A stretch of DNA of 36,714 bases from Acidobacteriota bacterium (GTDB taxonomy: Bacteria; Actinomycetota; Acidimicrobiia; Acidimicrobiales; Acidimicrobilacustridaceae): NCBI GenBank assembly GCA_018969405.1, contig JAGWYK010000019.1:1-36714 (forward strand). The letters run 5' to 3'. Shown one piece after another: positions 1 through 8,357 of this stretch. The translations under genes and the position numbers were made by a program. The notes beneath the pieces are model-generated. The model was not told the origin of the DNA, searched no databases, and saw nothing but the letters and a program-made list of their open reading frames with translations. Within the stretch, counting starts at the first letter, position 1. Every line of letters begins with the position of its first letter.

Positions 1-1588
1 GGAGCGCGACGAACTCGTCTCCATCGCCAAGGCCCTCGGGGGCAAGCCGGCCGCCCGGGCCAAGAAGGCGACCGTCATCGATCTGATCCTGGAACTCGCC
101 GGTGTCACCACGGCCGCCGATGAGGCGCCGGAGGCGGCTGATGCCGCAGCGACCACCGGGTCGGAGGCCGGGCCGGAGATCGGTGCGGAGGCGTCCACCG
201 AGACGCCGGCTCCGGCCGAGCCGGCCGAGCAGGACTCGGTCGACCCGGTGACCGACACCTCCGCCGCCGAGGACGTCGAGGGAGCCGGGCCCACGGTGGA
301 TCCTGACGTCGAGACCGTGCCCACGCCTCCCGAGCTGCTCGAGGACGGACCGGGCGAACCGGGCGAGGGCGGTCGTCGACGCCGCCGCCGGGGACGGGGC
401 GGTGATCGCGAGGGGGCTCGTGATCTCCCGCGCGAACGTCCCGATGAGCCGTTCGTGGGCGAGCCGACCGAGGTCTCCGGGGTGCTCGACCTCCGCGATG
501 AGGGCTACGGCTTCATCCGTGTGGCCGGCTATCTGCCCACCCGTGACGACGTCTACGTCTCGGTCAAGCAGGTGCGGCAGTTCTCGCTGCGTCGGGGCGA
601 TCTCGTCGCCGGCGCCTGTCGACCGGCCACCCGCAACGAGAAGAACCCGGCGCTGCTGCGCATCGACACCGTCAACGGGGTCGATCCCGAGCAGGCCCGT
701 GACCGCCGACGCTTCGATGACCTGACGCCGCTGTTCCCCGACTCCCGCCTGATGCTGTCGAGTCGTGATGAGCCCTACAACATGACGGCGCGCATCATCG
801 ATCTGATCTCGCCGATCGGCAAGGGCCAGCGCGGGCTCATCGTGTCGCCCCCCAAGGCGGGCAAGACCACGATCATGAAGCAGATCGCCCGGTCGATCGA
901 GGCGAACAACCCGGAGGTCCACCTCATGGTGCTGCTCGTCGACGAGCGGCCCGAGGAGGTCACCGACATGCGACGCTCGGTGTCGGGTGAGGTCATCGCC
1001 TCCACCTTCGACCGCCCCGCCGAGGAGCACATCGCAGTGGCCGAGCTGGTCATCGAGCGGGCCAAGCGTCTGGTGGAGGACGGTGCCGATGTCGTCATCA
1101 TCCTCGACGGCATCACCCGCCTCGCCCGCGCCCACAACCTCGCCGCCCCGACCACCGGGCGCGTCATGTCCGGCGGTATCGACACCGGTGCGCTGTACCC
1201 GCCCAAGAAGTTCTTCGGAGCGGCCCGCAACGTGGAGGAGGGTGGTTCGCTCACCATCCTCGCCAGCGCCCTGGTGGACACCGGCTCCCGCATGGACGAG
1301 GTGATCTTCGAGGAGTTCAAGGGCACGGGCAACATGGAGCTGCGTCTCGATCGTCGGCTGGCCGAGCGGCGCATCTATCCCGCCATCGACGTCGACGGGT
1401 CCTCCACCCGCCACGAGGAACTGCTCTACGACCGCAAGCAGCTCCAGAACGTCTACAAGCTCCGCCGGGTGCTGTCGGGTCTGGCCGCCGAGAGCGGTTC
1501 GGGGGCCGGGGGCCTCGAGATGCTCACCGAGCGGCTCGGGACCTTCCGCACCAACGACGAGTTCCTGGCCGAGATCGCCAAGGGCTGA
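1..1588 (+). CDS. rho: transcription termination factor Rho (5' end outside window)
   Basis: Rho is the hexameric RNA-dependent ATPase that ends transcription. The reading frame is open from base 2, so the gene starts upstream. The first ~35 codons ([14 protein letters not shown] onward) look like the SAP-like Rho N-terminal domain, so an internal GTG at 248 is not the true start. An acidic Ala/Glu/Pro linker and an Arg-rich stretch (about 370-440) follow, as is usual in actinobacterial Rho. Next come the cold-shock-type RNA-binding domain (about 475-690) and the ATPase core: Walker A PPKAGKTT, the DERPEE motif, the Walker B region [13 protein letters not shown]-loop EEGGSLTI and R-loop FKGTGNMEL. 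The residue after the Walker B Asp is Gly (codon 1109-1111) where most Rho proteins have Ser. It ends 80 bp before rpmE. The identification is certain. Confidence 0.97.
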   Translation, partial: ERDELVSIAKALGGKPAARAKKATVIDLILELAGVTTAADEAPEAADAAATTGSEAGPEIGAEASTETPAPAEPAEQDSVDPVTDTSAAEDVEGAGPTVDPDVETVPTPPELLEDGPGEPGEGGRRRRRRGRGGDREGARDLPRERPDEPFVGEPTEVSGVLDLRDEGYGFIRVAGYLPTRDDVYVSVKQVRQFSLRRGDLVAGACRPATRNEKNPALLRIDTVNGVDPEQARDRRRFDDLTPLFPDSRLMLSSRDEPYNMTARIIDLISPIGKGQRGLIVSPPKAGKTTIMKQIARSIEANNPEVHLMVLLVDERPEEVTDMRRSVSGEVIASTFDRPAEEHIAVAELVIERAKRLVEDGADVVIILDGITRLARAHNLAAPTTGRVMSGGIDTGALYPPKKFFGAARNVEEGGSLTILASALVDTGSRMDEVIFEEFKGTGNMELRLDRRLAERRIYPAIDVDGSSTRHEELLYDRKQLQNVYKLRRVLSGLAAESGSGAGGLEMLTERLGTFRTNDEFLAEIAKG

Positions 1589-1668
1589 GCGGGCAGCCAC
1601 CCCGGGATTGCGGCTCACCCGTCCCGTCCGGCAGACTCTCGTCTCCATCTTCTCCCTGGAGTGCTGCG

Positions 1669-1875
1669 ATGAAGGCCGACATCCATCCCAACTACGTCGA
1701 GGCGACGGTGCGCTGCTCCTGCGGCAACACCTTCACCACCCGTTCCACCAAGGCCGAACTCAGCTCCGAACTCTGCAACGAGTGCCATCCCTTCTACACG
1801 GGCAAGCAGAAGCTCGTGGACACCGGTGGTCGCATCGAGAAGTTCGAGAAGCGCTACGGCAAGCGCCGTAAGTAG
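1669..1875 (+). CDS. rpmE: 50S ribosomal protein L31 (zinc-binding type)
   Basis: This is a 68-residue L31 protein of the large ribosomal subunit. It begins MKADIHPNY, the family start, and carries the zinc-ribbon cysteines C16, C18, C36 and C39 (CSCG ... [13 protein letters not shown]). It therefore belongs to the Cys-containing C+ class, which in several bacteria exchanges with a Cys-free paralogue when zinc is scarce. The tail is basic. The ATG is preceded by a weak TGGAG about 7 bases upstream. It lies between rho and prfA, the standard actinobacterial position. No zinc-responsive (Zur) operator was recognised in the 80-bp gap after rho. Confidence 0.97.
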   Translation: MKADIHPNYVEATVRCSCGNTFTTRSTKAELSSELCNECHPFYTGKQKLVDTGGRIEKFEKRYGKRRK

Positions 1876-2914
1876 TCCGACCTCCCAGGGGCCTGTCGTT
1901 CCCGTCTCCGCCGACCAGCGCGCCGGTCTCCTCGCGGCCAAGGTCCGCGCCCTGGTCGCCGACCATCTCGGTCTCGGATCCACCGTCGCCGTCCCGCTCC
2001 CGTTCGGCGCGGCCGTGCGCGTCGACGACACCCGCTGGGTGCTGCTCGACGGTGACGCCGTGCGCGCCGTCGGCCCGGCCATGGTGTGGTCGACCCGTGA
2101 CGGGGCTCAGTCGGTGCAGCTCATGGTCGACGATGAGGAGGCCGCCGGTGTCGTGGCCCGGCGTGCTGCGCTGTTCGCCGATCCGCCCGTGGTGTGGTCG
2201 GTGCGCGGTCGCGTGCTGCACCCCGTGGCGCCGGCGCCGCCTCCGCCGGCTCCCGTCCCCGAACCGATCGCCGTCACCGCAGCCTCGGTGCTCCATGAGG
2301 CCGGGGTCGATGTGGTCATCGATCGCGCCGGGATCGCCGGCGAGATCCGCGGACTCGAGATCGCCCGGGTCGTCGTGGGCGAGGAGGGCGCCCGGGTCGA
2401 GGTCGGTGTGGGACGTCACGACCGTGAGGCGTTCACCATGGTGCATGGTGCGCTGCCGACCGCAGAGGCTCTGGCCTCGGTGCTGGGCAGTGTCGATGCC
2501 GTCCGCCGCCCCGAGGCCGAGCCCCATCCGCTGCGCCAGCTCGCCCCCGAGGGGTGGTTGCGCTGGCGTCTGGTCTCCGATCCCGCGCTGATCGATCTCG
2601 TCGAACTGCGTCCCGCCCACGCCACGGTGGTCCGCGAGAGCCTCAAGGACGCCGGGGCCAGCATCGCCGTGGGCCGCGACGCCTCCGGCCACGATGTGGT
2701 CGTGGCCTGCTCGGTGGGCATCGACCTCGACCTCATCCCGGCGGCGGCCGATGCCCGACTCGCCCATGCCCCCTCGGCCCGGCTCCTCGTGGTGCTGCCC
2801 GAACGGGACGCCCATCCCGCCACCCGCGCCCTCGGTGCCGCCCTGGCCCAGCCGGCGGAGTTCATCCTGGTGCGAGGCGACTGGCGCACCGCCGAGGCCG
2901 GAGCCTTCGTATGA
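1826..2914 (+). CDS. unrecognised conserved-context protein between rpmE and prfA
   Basis: I do not recognise this gene. The frame codes for up to 362 residues and ends in an ATGA overlap with prfA, so it is probably co-translated with it. The first ~15 codons after the GTG at 1826 lie inside rpmE and read as its shadow, with AGA codons. From about 1900 the sequence has coding character ([18 protein letters not shown] onward). No ATG exists near 1880-1910, and the next in-frame GTG is at 2015, so the true start is unsettled. A Pro-rich linker ([11 protein letters not shown]) splits the protein into an N-terminal beta-rich part and a C-terminal alpha/beta part of about 200 residues. There is no signal peptide, membrane helix or catalytic motif I can name. 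Its position suggests a cytoplasmic role near translation genes, but that is only inference. Confidence 0.75.
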   Translation: MVASRSSRSATASAVSSPTSQGPVVPVSADQRAGLLAAKVRALVADHLGLGSTVAVPLPFGAAVRVDDTRWVLLDGDAVRAVGPAMVWSTRDGAQSVQLMVDDEEAAGVVARRAALFADPPVVWSVRGRVLHPVAPAPPPPAPVPEPIAVTAASVLHEAGVDVVIDRAGIAGEIRGLEIARVVVGEEGARVEVGVGRHDREAFTMVHGALPTAEALASVLGSVDAVRRPEAEPHPLRQLAPEGWLRWRLVSDPALIDLVELRPAHATVVRESLKDAGASIAVGRDASGHDVVVACSVGIDLDLIPAAADARLAHAPSARLLVVLPERDAHPATRALGAALAQPAEFILVRGDWRTAEAGAFV

Positions 2915-3984
2915 ACCTGCTCGACCGTCTGGGCGACATGGAGCGGGAGTACGCCGAGGTCGAACGGTCGATCGCCGACCCCGAGGTCATCTCCGACCAG
3001 TCCCGCTACGCCGAGCTCAGTCGCCGCTACCGCGACCTCGGCGATCTGGTCGGTCGTCTGCGCGACCTGCGTGACGCCACCGCCGATCTGGCCATCGCCA
3101 GGGAGATGTACACCGAGGCCGATGCGGAGGATCGCGAACTGCTGCGCGTCGAGATCGATGCGGCCGAGGCATCCATCGTTCGACTCGACGAGGAGATCAA
3201 GGTCCTGCTGCTGCCCAAGGATCCCAACGACGATCGCAATGTGATCGTCGAGATCCGCGGGGCGGAGGGGGGCGAGGAGGCGAATCTCTTCGCCCGTGAT
3301 CTGTTCGAGATGTACCGCTCCTACGCCACTCGTCGGGGCTGGCGCTTCGAGGTCATGGAGGCTCAGGAGTCCGATCTCGGAGGGTTCAGCGACGTCACCT
3401 TCCGTCTCGCCGGCGATGGGGTCTGGAGTCGCATGAAGCATGAGGGTGGCGTGCATCGGGTGCAGCGGGTGCCGGTCACCGAGAGCCAGGGGCGGGTGCA
3501 CACCTCCTCCGCCGCGGTCACCGTGCTGCCCGAGGCCGACGAGGTCGATGTGCAGCTCGACATGAACGAGCTGCGCATTGACGTCTACCGCTCCTCCGGA
3601 CCCGGGGGTCAGTCGGTCAACACCACCGACTCGGCGGTGCGCATCACCCATCTGCCCACCGGGGTGGTGGTGGCGATGCAGGACGAGAAGAGCCAGATCC
3701 AGAACCGTGAGAAGGCCCTGCGGGTGCTGCGCAGCCGGCTGCTGCAGGCCGAGCAGGATCGGCAGGCCGCCGAGGCCTCGGGGGCGCGTCGGGCCCAGAC
3801 CGGTGGTGGAGGACGATCGGAGAAGATCCGGACCTACAACTTCAAGGAGAACCGGCTCTCGGACCATCGCATCGGACTCACGCTCTACAAGCTCGACAAG
3901 GTGCTCGGCGGCGAGCTCGACGAGGTCGTCGACGCCCTCGTGGCCGACGAACGGGCCACGCAGCTGCGCGAACGCGAGGAGTGA
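2911..3984 (+). CDS. prfA: peptide chain release factor 1
   Basis: RF1 recognises UAA and UAG in the ribosomal A site and triggers peptide release. The protein has 357 residues, normal for RF1. The codon-recognition tripeptide is P188-V189-T190 (RF1-type PxT, not the RF2 SPF). The catalytic GGQ is at 232-234 in SSGPGGQSVNTTDSAVRI. The N-terminal helical domain (about 1-105) is complete. The ATG overlaps the stop of the preceding gene (ATGA), and the stop overlaps the prmC start (TGATG). The longer open frame upstream (from 2554) is a shadow of the preceding gene. The partner methylase PrmC is encoded directly after it, as in most bacteria. Confidence 0.97.
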   Translation: MNLLDRLGDMEREYAEVERSIADPEVISDQSRYAELSRRYRDLGDLVGRLRDLRDATADLAIAREMYTEADAEDRELLRVEIDAAEASIVRLDEEIKVLLLPKDPNDDRNVIVEIRGAEGGEEANLFARDLFEMYRSYATRRGWRFEVMEAQESDLGGFSDVTFRLAGDGVWSRMKHEGGVHRVQRVPVTESQGRVHTSSAAVTVLPEADEVDVQLDMNELRIDVYRSSGPGGQSVNTTDSAVRITHLPTGVVVAMQDEKSQIQNREKALRVLRSRLLQAEQDRQAAEASGARRAQTGGGGRSEKIRTYNFKENRLSDHRIGLTLYKLDKVLGGELDEVVDALVADERATQLREREE

Positions 3985-4892
3985 TGGTCCCGGCCGCCGA
4001 CGATCCAGACGGTGCCACGGTGTCCTGGCGGGCTCTGCAGGCCGAGGCCGAGCGGGCCCTCGCACCGGTGACCGACCGGCCGGGGGTCGACGCCCGTCGC
4101 ATCATCGAGCGGGCCTCGGGCAACCTCGGGGCCGACTACGTGCTCGGTCTCGATGATCCCGTCACCGAGCGGGGGATGCATTTCTTCGACACCATGCTCG
4201 AGCGGCGCCGTCTCGGCGAACCGCTGCAGTACGTGCTCGGCCGATGGGGGTTCCGCGACCTCGATCTGCTCGTCGATCGGCGGGTGCTCATCCCCCGACC
4301 GGAGACCGAGACCGTGGTCGACCTGGCGCTCGCCGAACTCGATCGCCTGCGGGAGCCGGACCGCATCCTGATCGCCGTCGACCTCGGCACCGGGTCGGGG
4401 GCGATCGGTCTCTCGATCGCCGCCGAGCGCGAGCAGGTGGAGGTGCTGCTCACCGATGCGTCCGCCGATGCACTGGCGGTGGCCCGGGCCAACCTCGCCG
4501 GTCTCGGACGGGCCGCCACCCGGGTCCGCATCGCGGAGCCGGGGGAGTGGTTCGCCGCCGTTCCCGCCGAGCATCGGGGGGCGATCAATCTCCTCGTGTC
4601 GAACCCGCCCTATGTGGCCCTCGACGACGACCTCCCCGCCGTGGTGCGCGACTGGGAGCCCTCCTCGGCGCTGTTCAGCGGGCCCGACGGACTCGATGAT
4701 CTTCGGCGGATCGTCGGCGAGGCCCCGGAGTGGCTGGCTGCCGACGGGGTCCTGGTGGTCGAACTCGCCCCCCATCAGGCCGAGGCGGTCGCCGGACTCG
4801 CCCGTGCGGCCGGATTCGTCGAGGTGGAGATCGGCGCCGATCTCACCGGCCGCAGTCGCGCCGTGGTGGCCCGTCGGAGCGCGACCTCATGA
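3984..4892 (+). CDS. prmC: peptide chain release factor N5-glutamine methyltransferase
   Basis: PrmC (HemK) uses S-adenosylmethionine to methylate the Gln of the GGQ motif in release factors. The 302-residue protein shows the family landmarks in order: GEPLQYVLG, IPRPETE, the SAM-binding loop DLGTGSGAIGLS, and the catalytic NPPY at 207-210. The N-terminal helical domain that docks onto the release factor is present. The ATG at 3984 shares one base with the prfA stop; a GTG at 3981 is one codon earlier and is equally possible. Its 3' end overlaps the next gene, a P450, by ATGA. This is unusual because the P450 has no known link to translation. Confidence 0.96.
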   Translation: MVPAADDPDGATVSWRALQAEAERALAPVTDRPGVDARRIIERASGNLGADYVLGLDDPVTERGMHFFDTMLERRRLGEPLQYVLGRWGFRDLDLLVDRRVLIPRPETETVVDLALAELDRLREPDRILIAVDLGTGSGAIGLSIAAEREQVEVLLTDASADALAVARANLAGLGRAATRVRIAEPGEWFAAVPAEHRGAINLLVSNPPYVALDDDLPAVVRDWEPSSALFSGPDGLDDLRRIVGEAPEWLAADGVLVVELAPHQAEAVAGLARAAGFVEVEIGADLTGRSRAVVARRSATS

Positions 4893-6025
4893 CCGAACCC
4901 CGCTACGACCCGTCGAGCCCGACGTTCCAGACCACCCTCTACGACGACTACCGCCTCCTGCGCGATCACGATCCCGTGCATCACGATCCGATCACCGGCG
5001 CCCATGTCCTGACCCGCTTCGACGACGTGTGGGCGGCGGTGCACGACCATGCCACCTTCAGCAGCGTCGTGCCCGAGTCCGCCGGCATCAACACCCAGCT
5101 GATCTTCTTCGATCCCCCCGAGCACACCGCGGCGCGGGCGCTGGTGTCCCGGGCGTTCACCCCCCGACGGGTGGCCGAGTTCGAGCCGACCATCCGGGAA
5201 CTGGCCGATGGCGTGCTCGACGGCATCGATCCCTCGATGGTGTGCGAGGCCCAGCATGCGTTCGCCGCGGTGCTGCCCAGCCTCGTGATCGCCCGCATGA
5301 TCGGCGTGCCCGAGGATCTCGTCCCCGAGTTCCGTCGCCACACCGAGTCCTTCCTGGAGATCACCGGGGGCGAGGACTTCGCCAACGCGGCCATGGCGAT
5401 CTACGCCATGTTCACCGAACTGCTGGCCGAACGTCGGGCTCGACCGGGTGAGGACATGATGTCGGCGCTGCTGGCCGTCGAGCTCGATGGTGAGCGTCTC
5501 ACCGAGGAGGAGCTGCTCGGATTCTGCATGCTGCTGATCCTCGCCGGGAACGACACGACCTCGAGTCTCATCGGCAACGGACTGGTGCTGCTGGCCCAGC
5601 ACCCACAGGCCCGAGCCACCCTCGTCGCCGAGCCGACGCGATGGCCGGCGGCCATCGAGGAGATGCTGCGCATCGAGTCGCCGGTGCAGGCCCTGGCCCG
5701 GCGCACGACACGTCCGGTGCGCATCCACGACGTCGACATCCCCGCCGAGGCCCGGGTGATGCTCGTCTGGGGCTCCGCCAACCACGACGATCGCGAGTTC
5801 GTCGATCCCGAACGATTCGACATCGATCGTCGCATCACCCGTCACCTCGCCCTCGGCCATGGTGTGCATCACTGTCTCGGCGCCAACCTCGCCCGCCTCG
5901 AGGCCCGCGTGGCCTTCGAGCAGTGGCATCGACGGTTCCCCGAGTACGACCTCGCCGCCGAACCGGTCCGCATCACCTCGATCTGGGCCCGCGCCCATTC
6001 GCAGGTGCCACTGCATCTCGGCTGA
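4889..6025 (+). CDS. cytochrome P450
   Basis: This is a 378-residue soluble bacterial class I P450, which would use ferredoxin and ferredoxin reductase as electron donors. Visible motifs are the oxygen-activating I-helix AGNDTT (219-224), the K-helix ExxR (E258-R261), and the haem-binding loop LGHGVHHCLG with the ligand Cys329. The loop starts with Leu where Phe is more usual. There is no N-terminal membrane anchor. The ATGA overlap with prmC implies translational coupling. No redox partner gene is nearby. The substrate cannot be read from the sequence; related actinobacterial P450s act on steroids, terpenes, fatty acids or secondary metabolites. Confidence 0.94.
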   Translation: MTEPRYDPSSPTFQTTLYDDYRLLRDHDPVHHDPITGAHVLTRFDDVWAAVHDHATFSSVVPESAGINTQLIFFDPPEHTAARALVSRAFTPRRVAEFEPTIRELADGVLDGIDPSMVCEAQHAFAAVLPSLVIARMIGVPEDLVPEFRRHTESFLEITGGEDFANAAMAIYAMFTELLAERRARPGEDMMSALLAVELDGERLTEEELLGFCMLLILAGNDTTSSLIGNGLVLLAQHPQARATLVAEPTRWPAAIEEMLRIESPVQALARRTTRPVRIHDVDIPAEARVMLVWGSANHDDREFVDPERFDIDRRITRHLALGHGVHHCLGANLARLEARVAFEQWHRRFPEYDLAAEPVRITSIWARAHSQVPLHLG

Positions 6026-6048
6026 CCATCCCGGGACCGGCGCCGACC

Positions 6049-6054
6049 TACGCT
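6049..6054 (+). promoter_or_regulatory. putative -10 element for a leaderless transporter mRNA
   Basis: TACGCT fits the actinobacterial TANNNT -10 pattern and ends 5 bases before the GTG at 6060. No Shine-Dalgarno sequence precedes that GTG. This geometry would place the start of transcription at or next to the start codon. There is no clear -35 box, so the call is tentative. Confidence 0.3.
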
Positions 6055-6059
6055 GCGGC

Positions 6060-6899
6060 GTGGCCATCCTGCTCGCGCTCCTCTCCTCGATCCTGTGGGG
6101 CAGCGCGGACTTCTGCGGGGGCACGGCGTCCAAGCGGAGCTCGTCGGCGACGGTGCTGCTGTGGGCCAGTCTCGTCGCTCTGCCCACCGTGGCGGTGGTG
6201 GCCCTCGCCAGCGGCGATCTGCGGTTCACCTCCAGCACGATCGGATGGGGAGCGGTGGCCGCCGTCGGGGGATCGCTGGGCATCGTGGCGCTCTACCGTG
6301 CGCTGGCCACCGGCGTCATGGGGGTGGTCGCCCCCATCGCCAGCACCTCGGTGCTGGTGCCGGTCGTGGCGGGATTCCTCCGCGGCGAGGGCCCCGGGCC
6401 GCTGCGCTCGGCCGGCATCGCGCTGGCCATCGTCGGCGTGATCCTCGCCGGGGGCCCCCACCTGCGGCTGTTCCGCACGGGGGGGCATCGGCCCATCCTG
6501 CTGGCCCTGGCCGCAGCACTGGGCATCGGTGTCTCGCTGCTGGCCGTGGCCAACGGCAGCGAGGACAGTGCGCTGTCCACCCTGCTGGTGATGCGGCTCC
6601 TCTACCCGATGCTGCTCATCACGGTGGTGCTCGCCACCCGGGCACCGCGCTCACCTGGTCGGGCGGATCTGCGTCTGGTGGTCGCCGCCGGTGTGGGCGA
6701 TGCGCTGGCAGTCACGCTCTACGGCGTGGCCACCCGCAGCGGCGCGCTGCCGGTGGTGGCCGCACTGTCCTCGATGTTCCCGGTCACCACGCTGGTGCTG
6801 GCCCGCCAGATCGATGGCGAACGCCTCGAGCGTGAACAGACCATCGGAGTGGTCCTCGCCCTCATCGGCGTGATCCTGGTGGTGAGCAGCGGCGCCTGA
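6060..6899 (+). CDS. EamA/DMT-family transporter
   Basis: This is a 279-residue integral membrane protein of the drug/metabolite transporter type, with about ten hydrophobic segments in two EamA-like halves. The first helix starts at the N-terminus (AILLALLSSILWGSADF) and the last ends at VVLALIGVILVVSS. The typical features are the WG near the first helix, the small-residue-rich helices, and the positively charged loop (LRLFRTGGHR) between the halves. The GTG at 6060 is the first start that gives an EamA-like N-terminus; the open frame extends upstream only as a shadow of the P450. Substrate unknown. The gene ends 3 bp from the convergent menB stop, leaving no room for a dedicated terminator. 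Confidence 0.9.
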   Translation: MAILLALLSSILWGSADFCGGTASKRSSSATVLLWASLVALPTVAVVALASGDLRFTSSTIGWGAVAAVGGSLGIVALYRALATGVMGVVAPIASTSVLVPVVAGFLRGEGPGPLRSAGIALAIVGVILAGGPHLRLFRTGGHRPILLALAAALGIGVSLLAVANGSEDSALSTLLVMRLLYPMLLITVVLATRAPRSPGRADLRLVVAAGVGDALAVTLYGVATRSGALPVVAALSSMFPVTTLVLARQIDGERLEREQTIGVVLALIGVILVVSSGA

Positions 6900-6902
6900 G
6901 GC

Positions 6903-7805
6903 TCAGAAGTGCCAGGGGAACCGTGACCAGTCGGGGTCGCGCTTCTCGAGGAACGAGTCGCGTCCCTCGGCGGCCTCATCGGTCATGTAGGCCAGACGGG
7001 TGGCCTCGCCGGCGAACACCTGCTGACCGACCAGACCGTCGTCGATGAGGTTGAACGAGAACTTGAGCATGCGCTGCGCAGTGGGGCTCTTGCCGTTGAT
7101 GAGCCGTCCCCATTCGAGCGCCGTGGCCTCGAGCTCGGCGTGCGGCACGACCTCGTTGACCATGCCCATGCGGTGGGCCTGCTCGGCGGTGTACTCGCGG
7201 CCGAGGAAGAAGATCTCCCGGGCGAACTTCTGTCCGACCTGGCGGGCGAGGTAGGCCGACCCGAACCCGCCGTCGAAGCTGGCCACGTCGGCATCGGTCT
7301 GCTTGAAGCGGGCGTGCTCGGCGCTGGCGAGGGTGAGATCGGCGACCACATGCAGACTGTGGCCCCCACCGGCGGCCCAGCCGGGCACCACGCAGATCAC
7401 CACCTTGGGCATGAAGCGGATGAGGCGCTGGACCTCGAGGATGTGCAGCCGACCGGTGCGGGCGGGGTCGATGGACTCGGAGGTCTCGCCCTCGGCGTAG
7501 CGGTAGCCGTCGCGGCCCCGGATGCGCTGATCGCCGCCGGAGCAGAACGCCCAGCCTCCGTCCCGGGGGGAGGGTCCGTTGCCGGTGAGCAGCACGCAGC
7601 CCACATCGCTCGACATGCGGGCATGGTCCAGGACCCGGTACAGCTCGTCGACGGTGCGGGGCCGGAAGGCGTTGCGGACCTCCGGCCGATCGAAGGCCAC
7701 CCGGACCGTTCCGTGCTCGATGGCCCGGTGGTAGGTGATGTCGGTCAGGTCGTCGAATCCGGGGACGACGGTCCAGACGCTGGGGTCGAAGATCTCAGAG
7801 ACCAC
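6903..7805 (-). CDS. menB: 1,4-dihydroxy-2-naphthoyl-CoA synthase
   Basis: MenB closes the naphthoquinone ring in menaquinone synthesis, converting o-succinylbenzoyl-CoA to 1,4-dihydroxy-2-naphthoyl-CoA. The 300-residue protein matches the mycobacterial enzyme closely along its length. It has the crotonase oxyanion-hole regions (GGWAFCSGGDQRIRGRDGY and AAGGGHSLHVV), the QTDADVASFDGG segment with Asp178 at the active site (Asp type, not the bicarbonate-dependent type), and the C-terminal GRDSFLEKRDPDW. The chosen start is GTG at 7805, preceded by GGAG with 6 bases spacing. An extension to 7853 has no such site. No other men gene is in the window. It runs opposite to its neighbours. Confidence 0.95.
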   Translation of the reverse strand: MVSEIFDPSVWTVVPGFDDLTDITYHRAIEHGTVRVAFDRPEVRNAFRPRTVDELYRVLDHARMSSDVGCVLLTGNGPSPRDGGWAFCSGGDQRIRGRDGYRYAEGETSESIDPARTGRLHILEVQRLIRFMPKVVICVVPGWAAGGGHSLHVVADLTLASAEHARFKQTDADVASFDGGFGSAYLARQVGQKFAREIFFLGREYTAEQAHRMGMVNEVVPHAELEATALEWGRLINGKSPTAQRMLKFSFNLIDDGLVGQQVFAGEATRLAYMTDEAAEGRDSFLEKRDPDWSRFPWHF

Positions 7806-7815
7806 AATTTCTCCG

Positions 7816-7843
7816 TTCAGACGTGGTCGGATGCGCCTACCAT
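7816..7843 (+). promoter_or_regulatory. possible promoter of the cyclic-nucleotide-domain gene
   Basis: TTCAGA (7816-7821) and TACCAT (7838-7843) are 16 bases apart, ahead of the gene at 7902, within the 96-bp gap shared with the divergent menB. The -35 match is poor, so this is only a candidate. Confidence 0.25.
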
Positions 7844-7901
7844 CATCCCCCACGGGCGCGATCGGCGTTCATTCGACGGGTTCGGATCATCGGAGGGTTC
7901 C

Positions 7902-8330
7902 ATGTTCGGGAAGCGATGCAAGGCGGAGAACGCCGCCGACCGCCTTCGTCCCCTCGAGTTCTTCGAGGGCTTCAGCGACAGCGACCTCGCTCGGGTGGGC
8001 GAGCTCGCCTCCGATGTCGAGGCCGAGACCGGCACCGTCATCATCGACCAGGGCCGGGTCGGACAGGAGTGCTACATCATCGAGGCGGGCTACGCCGGCG
8101 TCTATGTGGCCGACGAGCACATCGTCACCCTCGGGCCGGGCTCGATGGTCGGCGAGATGGCGCTCATCGATCGGCGACCCCGCACCGCCACGGTGGTGGC
8201 CGAGTCGCCGATCCGCCTGCTCGAGTTCGACACCCGCGCCTTCCGCACGCTGCTGTCGGAGATGCCGATGGCCGAGGAGCGCGTGCTCACGCTGCTCGCC
8301 GATCGCCTCAAGGCCAACCAGCGTCCCTGA
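7902..8330 (+). CDS. stand-alone cyclic nucleotide-binding domain protein
   Basis: This 142-residue protein is almost entirely one cNMP-binding beta-barrel. The phosphate-binding cassette is GEMALIDRRPRTATV, close to the CRP/PKA pattern with the conserved Glu and Arg. A short helix follows, but no helix-turn-helix domain, so it is not a CRP-type transcription factor by itself. The ATG is preceded by CGGAGGG (7891-7897) with 4-5 bases spacing. The much longer frame upstream (from 7140) is antisense to menB and is not used. It may sense cAMP or another ligand and act through a partner protein. It is flanked by divergent menB and a convergent thiolase-like gene. Confidence 0.88.
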   Translation: MFGKRCKAENAADRLRPLEFFEGFSDSDLARVGELASDVEAETGTVIIDQGRVGQECYIIEAGYAGVYVADEHIVTLGPGSMVGEMALIDRRPRTATVVAESPIRLLEFDTRAFRTLLSEMPMAEERVLTLLADRLKANQRP

Positions 8331-8357
8331 GCCCGCCGCCGACCCGCCGGTCCGGGG

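Noticed and set aside
2416-4065. Long open frame on the minus strand (549 codons)
   Set aside because: It is antisense to the unknown gene and prfA. Its protein is His/Gly/Asp-rich without motifs, a typical shadow in GC-rich DNA.
4775-6283. 502-codon minus-strand frame across the P450
   Set aside because: It is antisense to prmC, the P450 and the transporter; no recognisable domain or ribosome site.
7140-7901. Upstream extension of the cNMP-domain frame
   Set aside because: This stretch is antisense to menB. The ATG at 7902 has a strong ribosome site and begins the domain.
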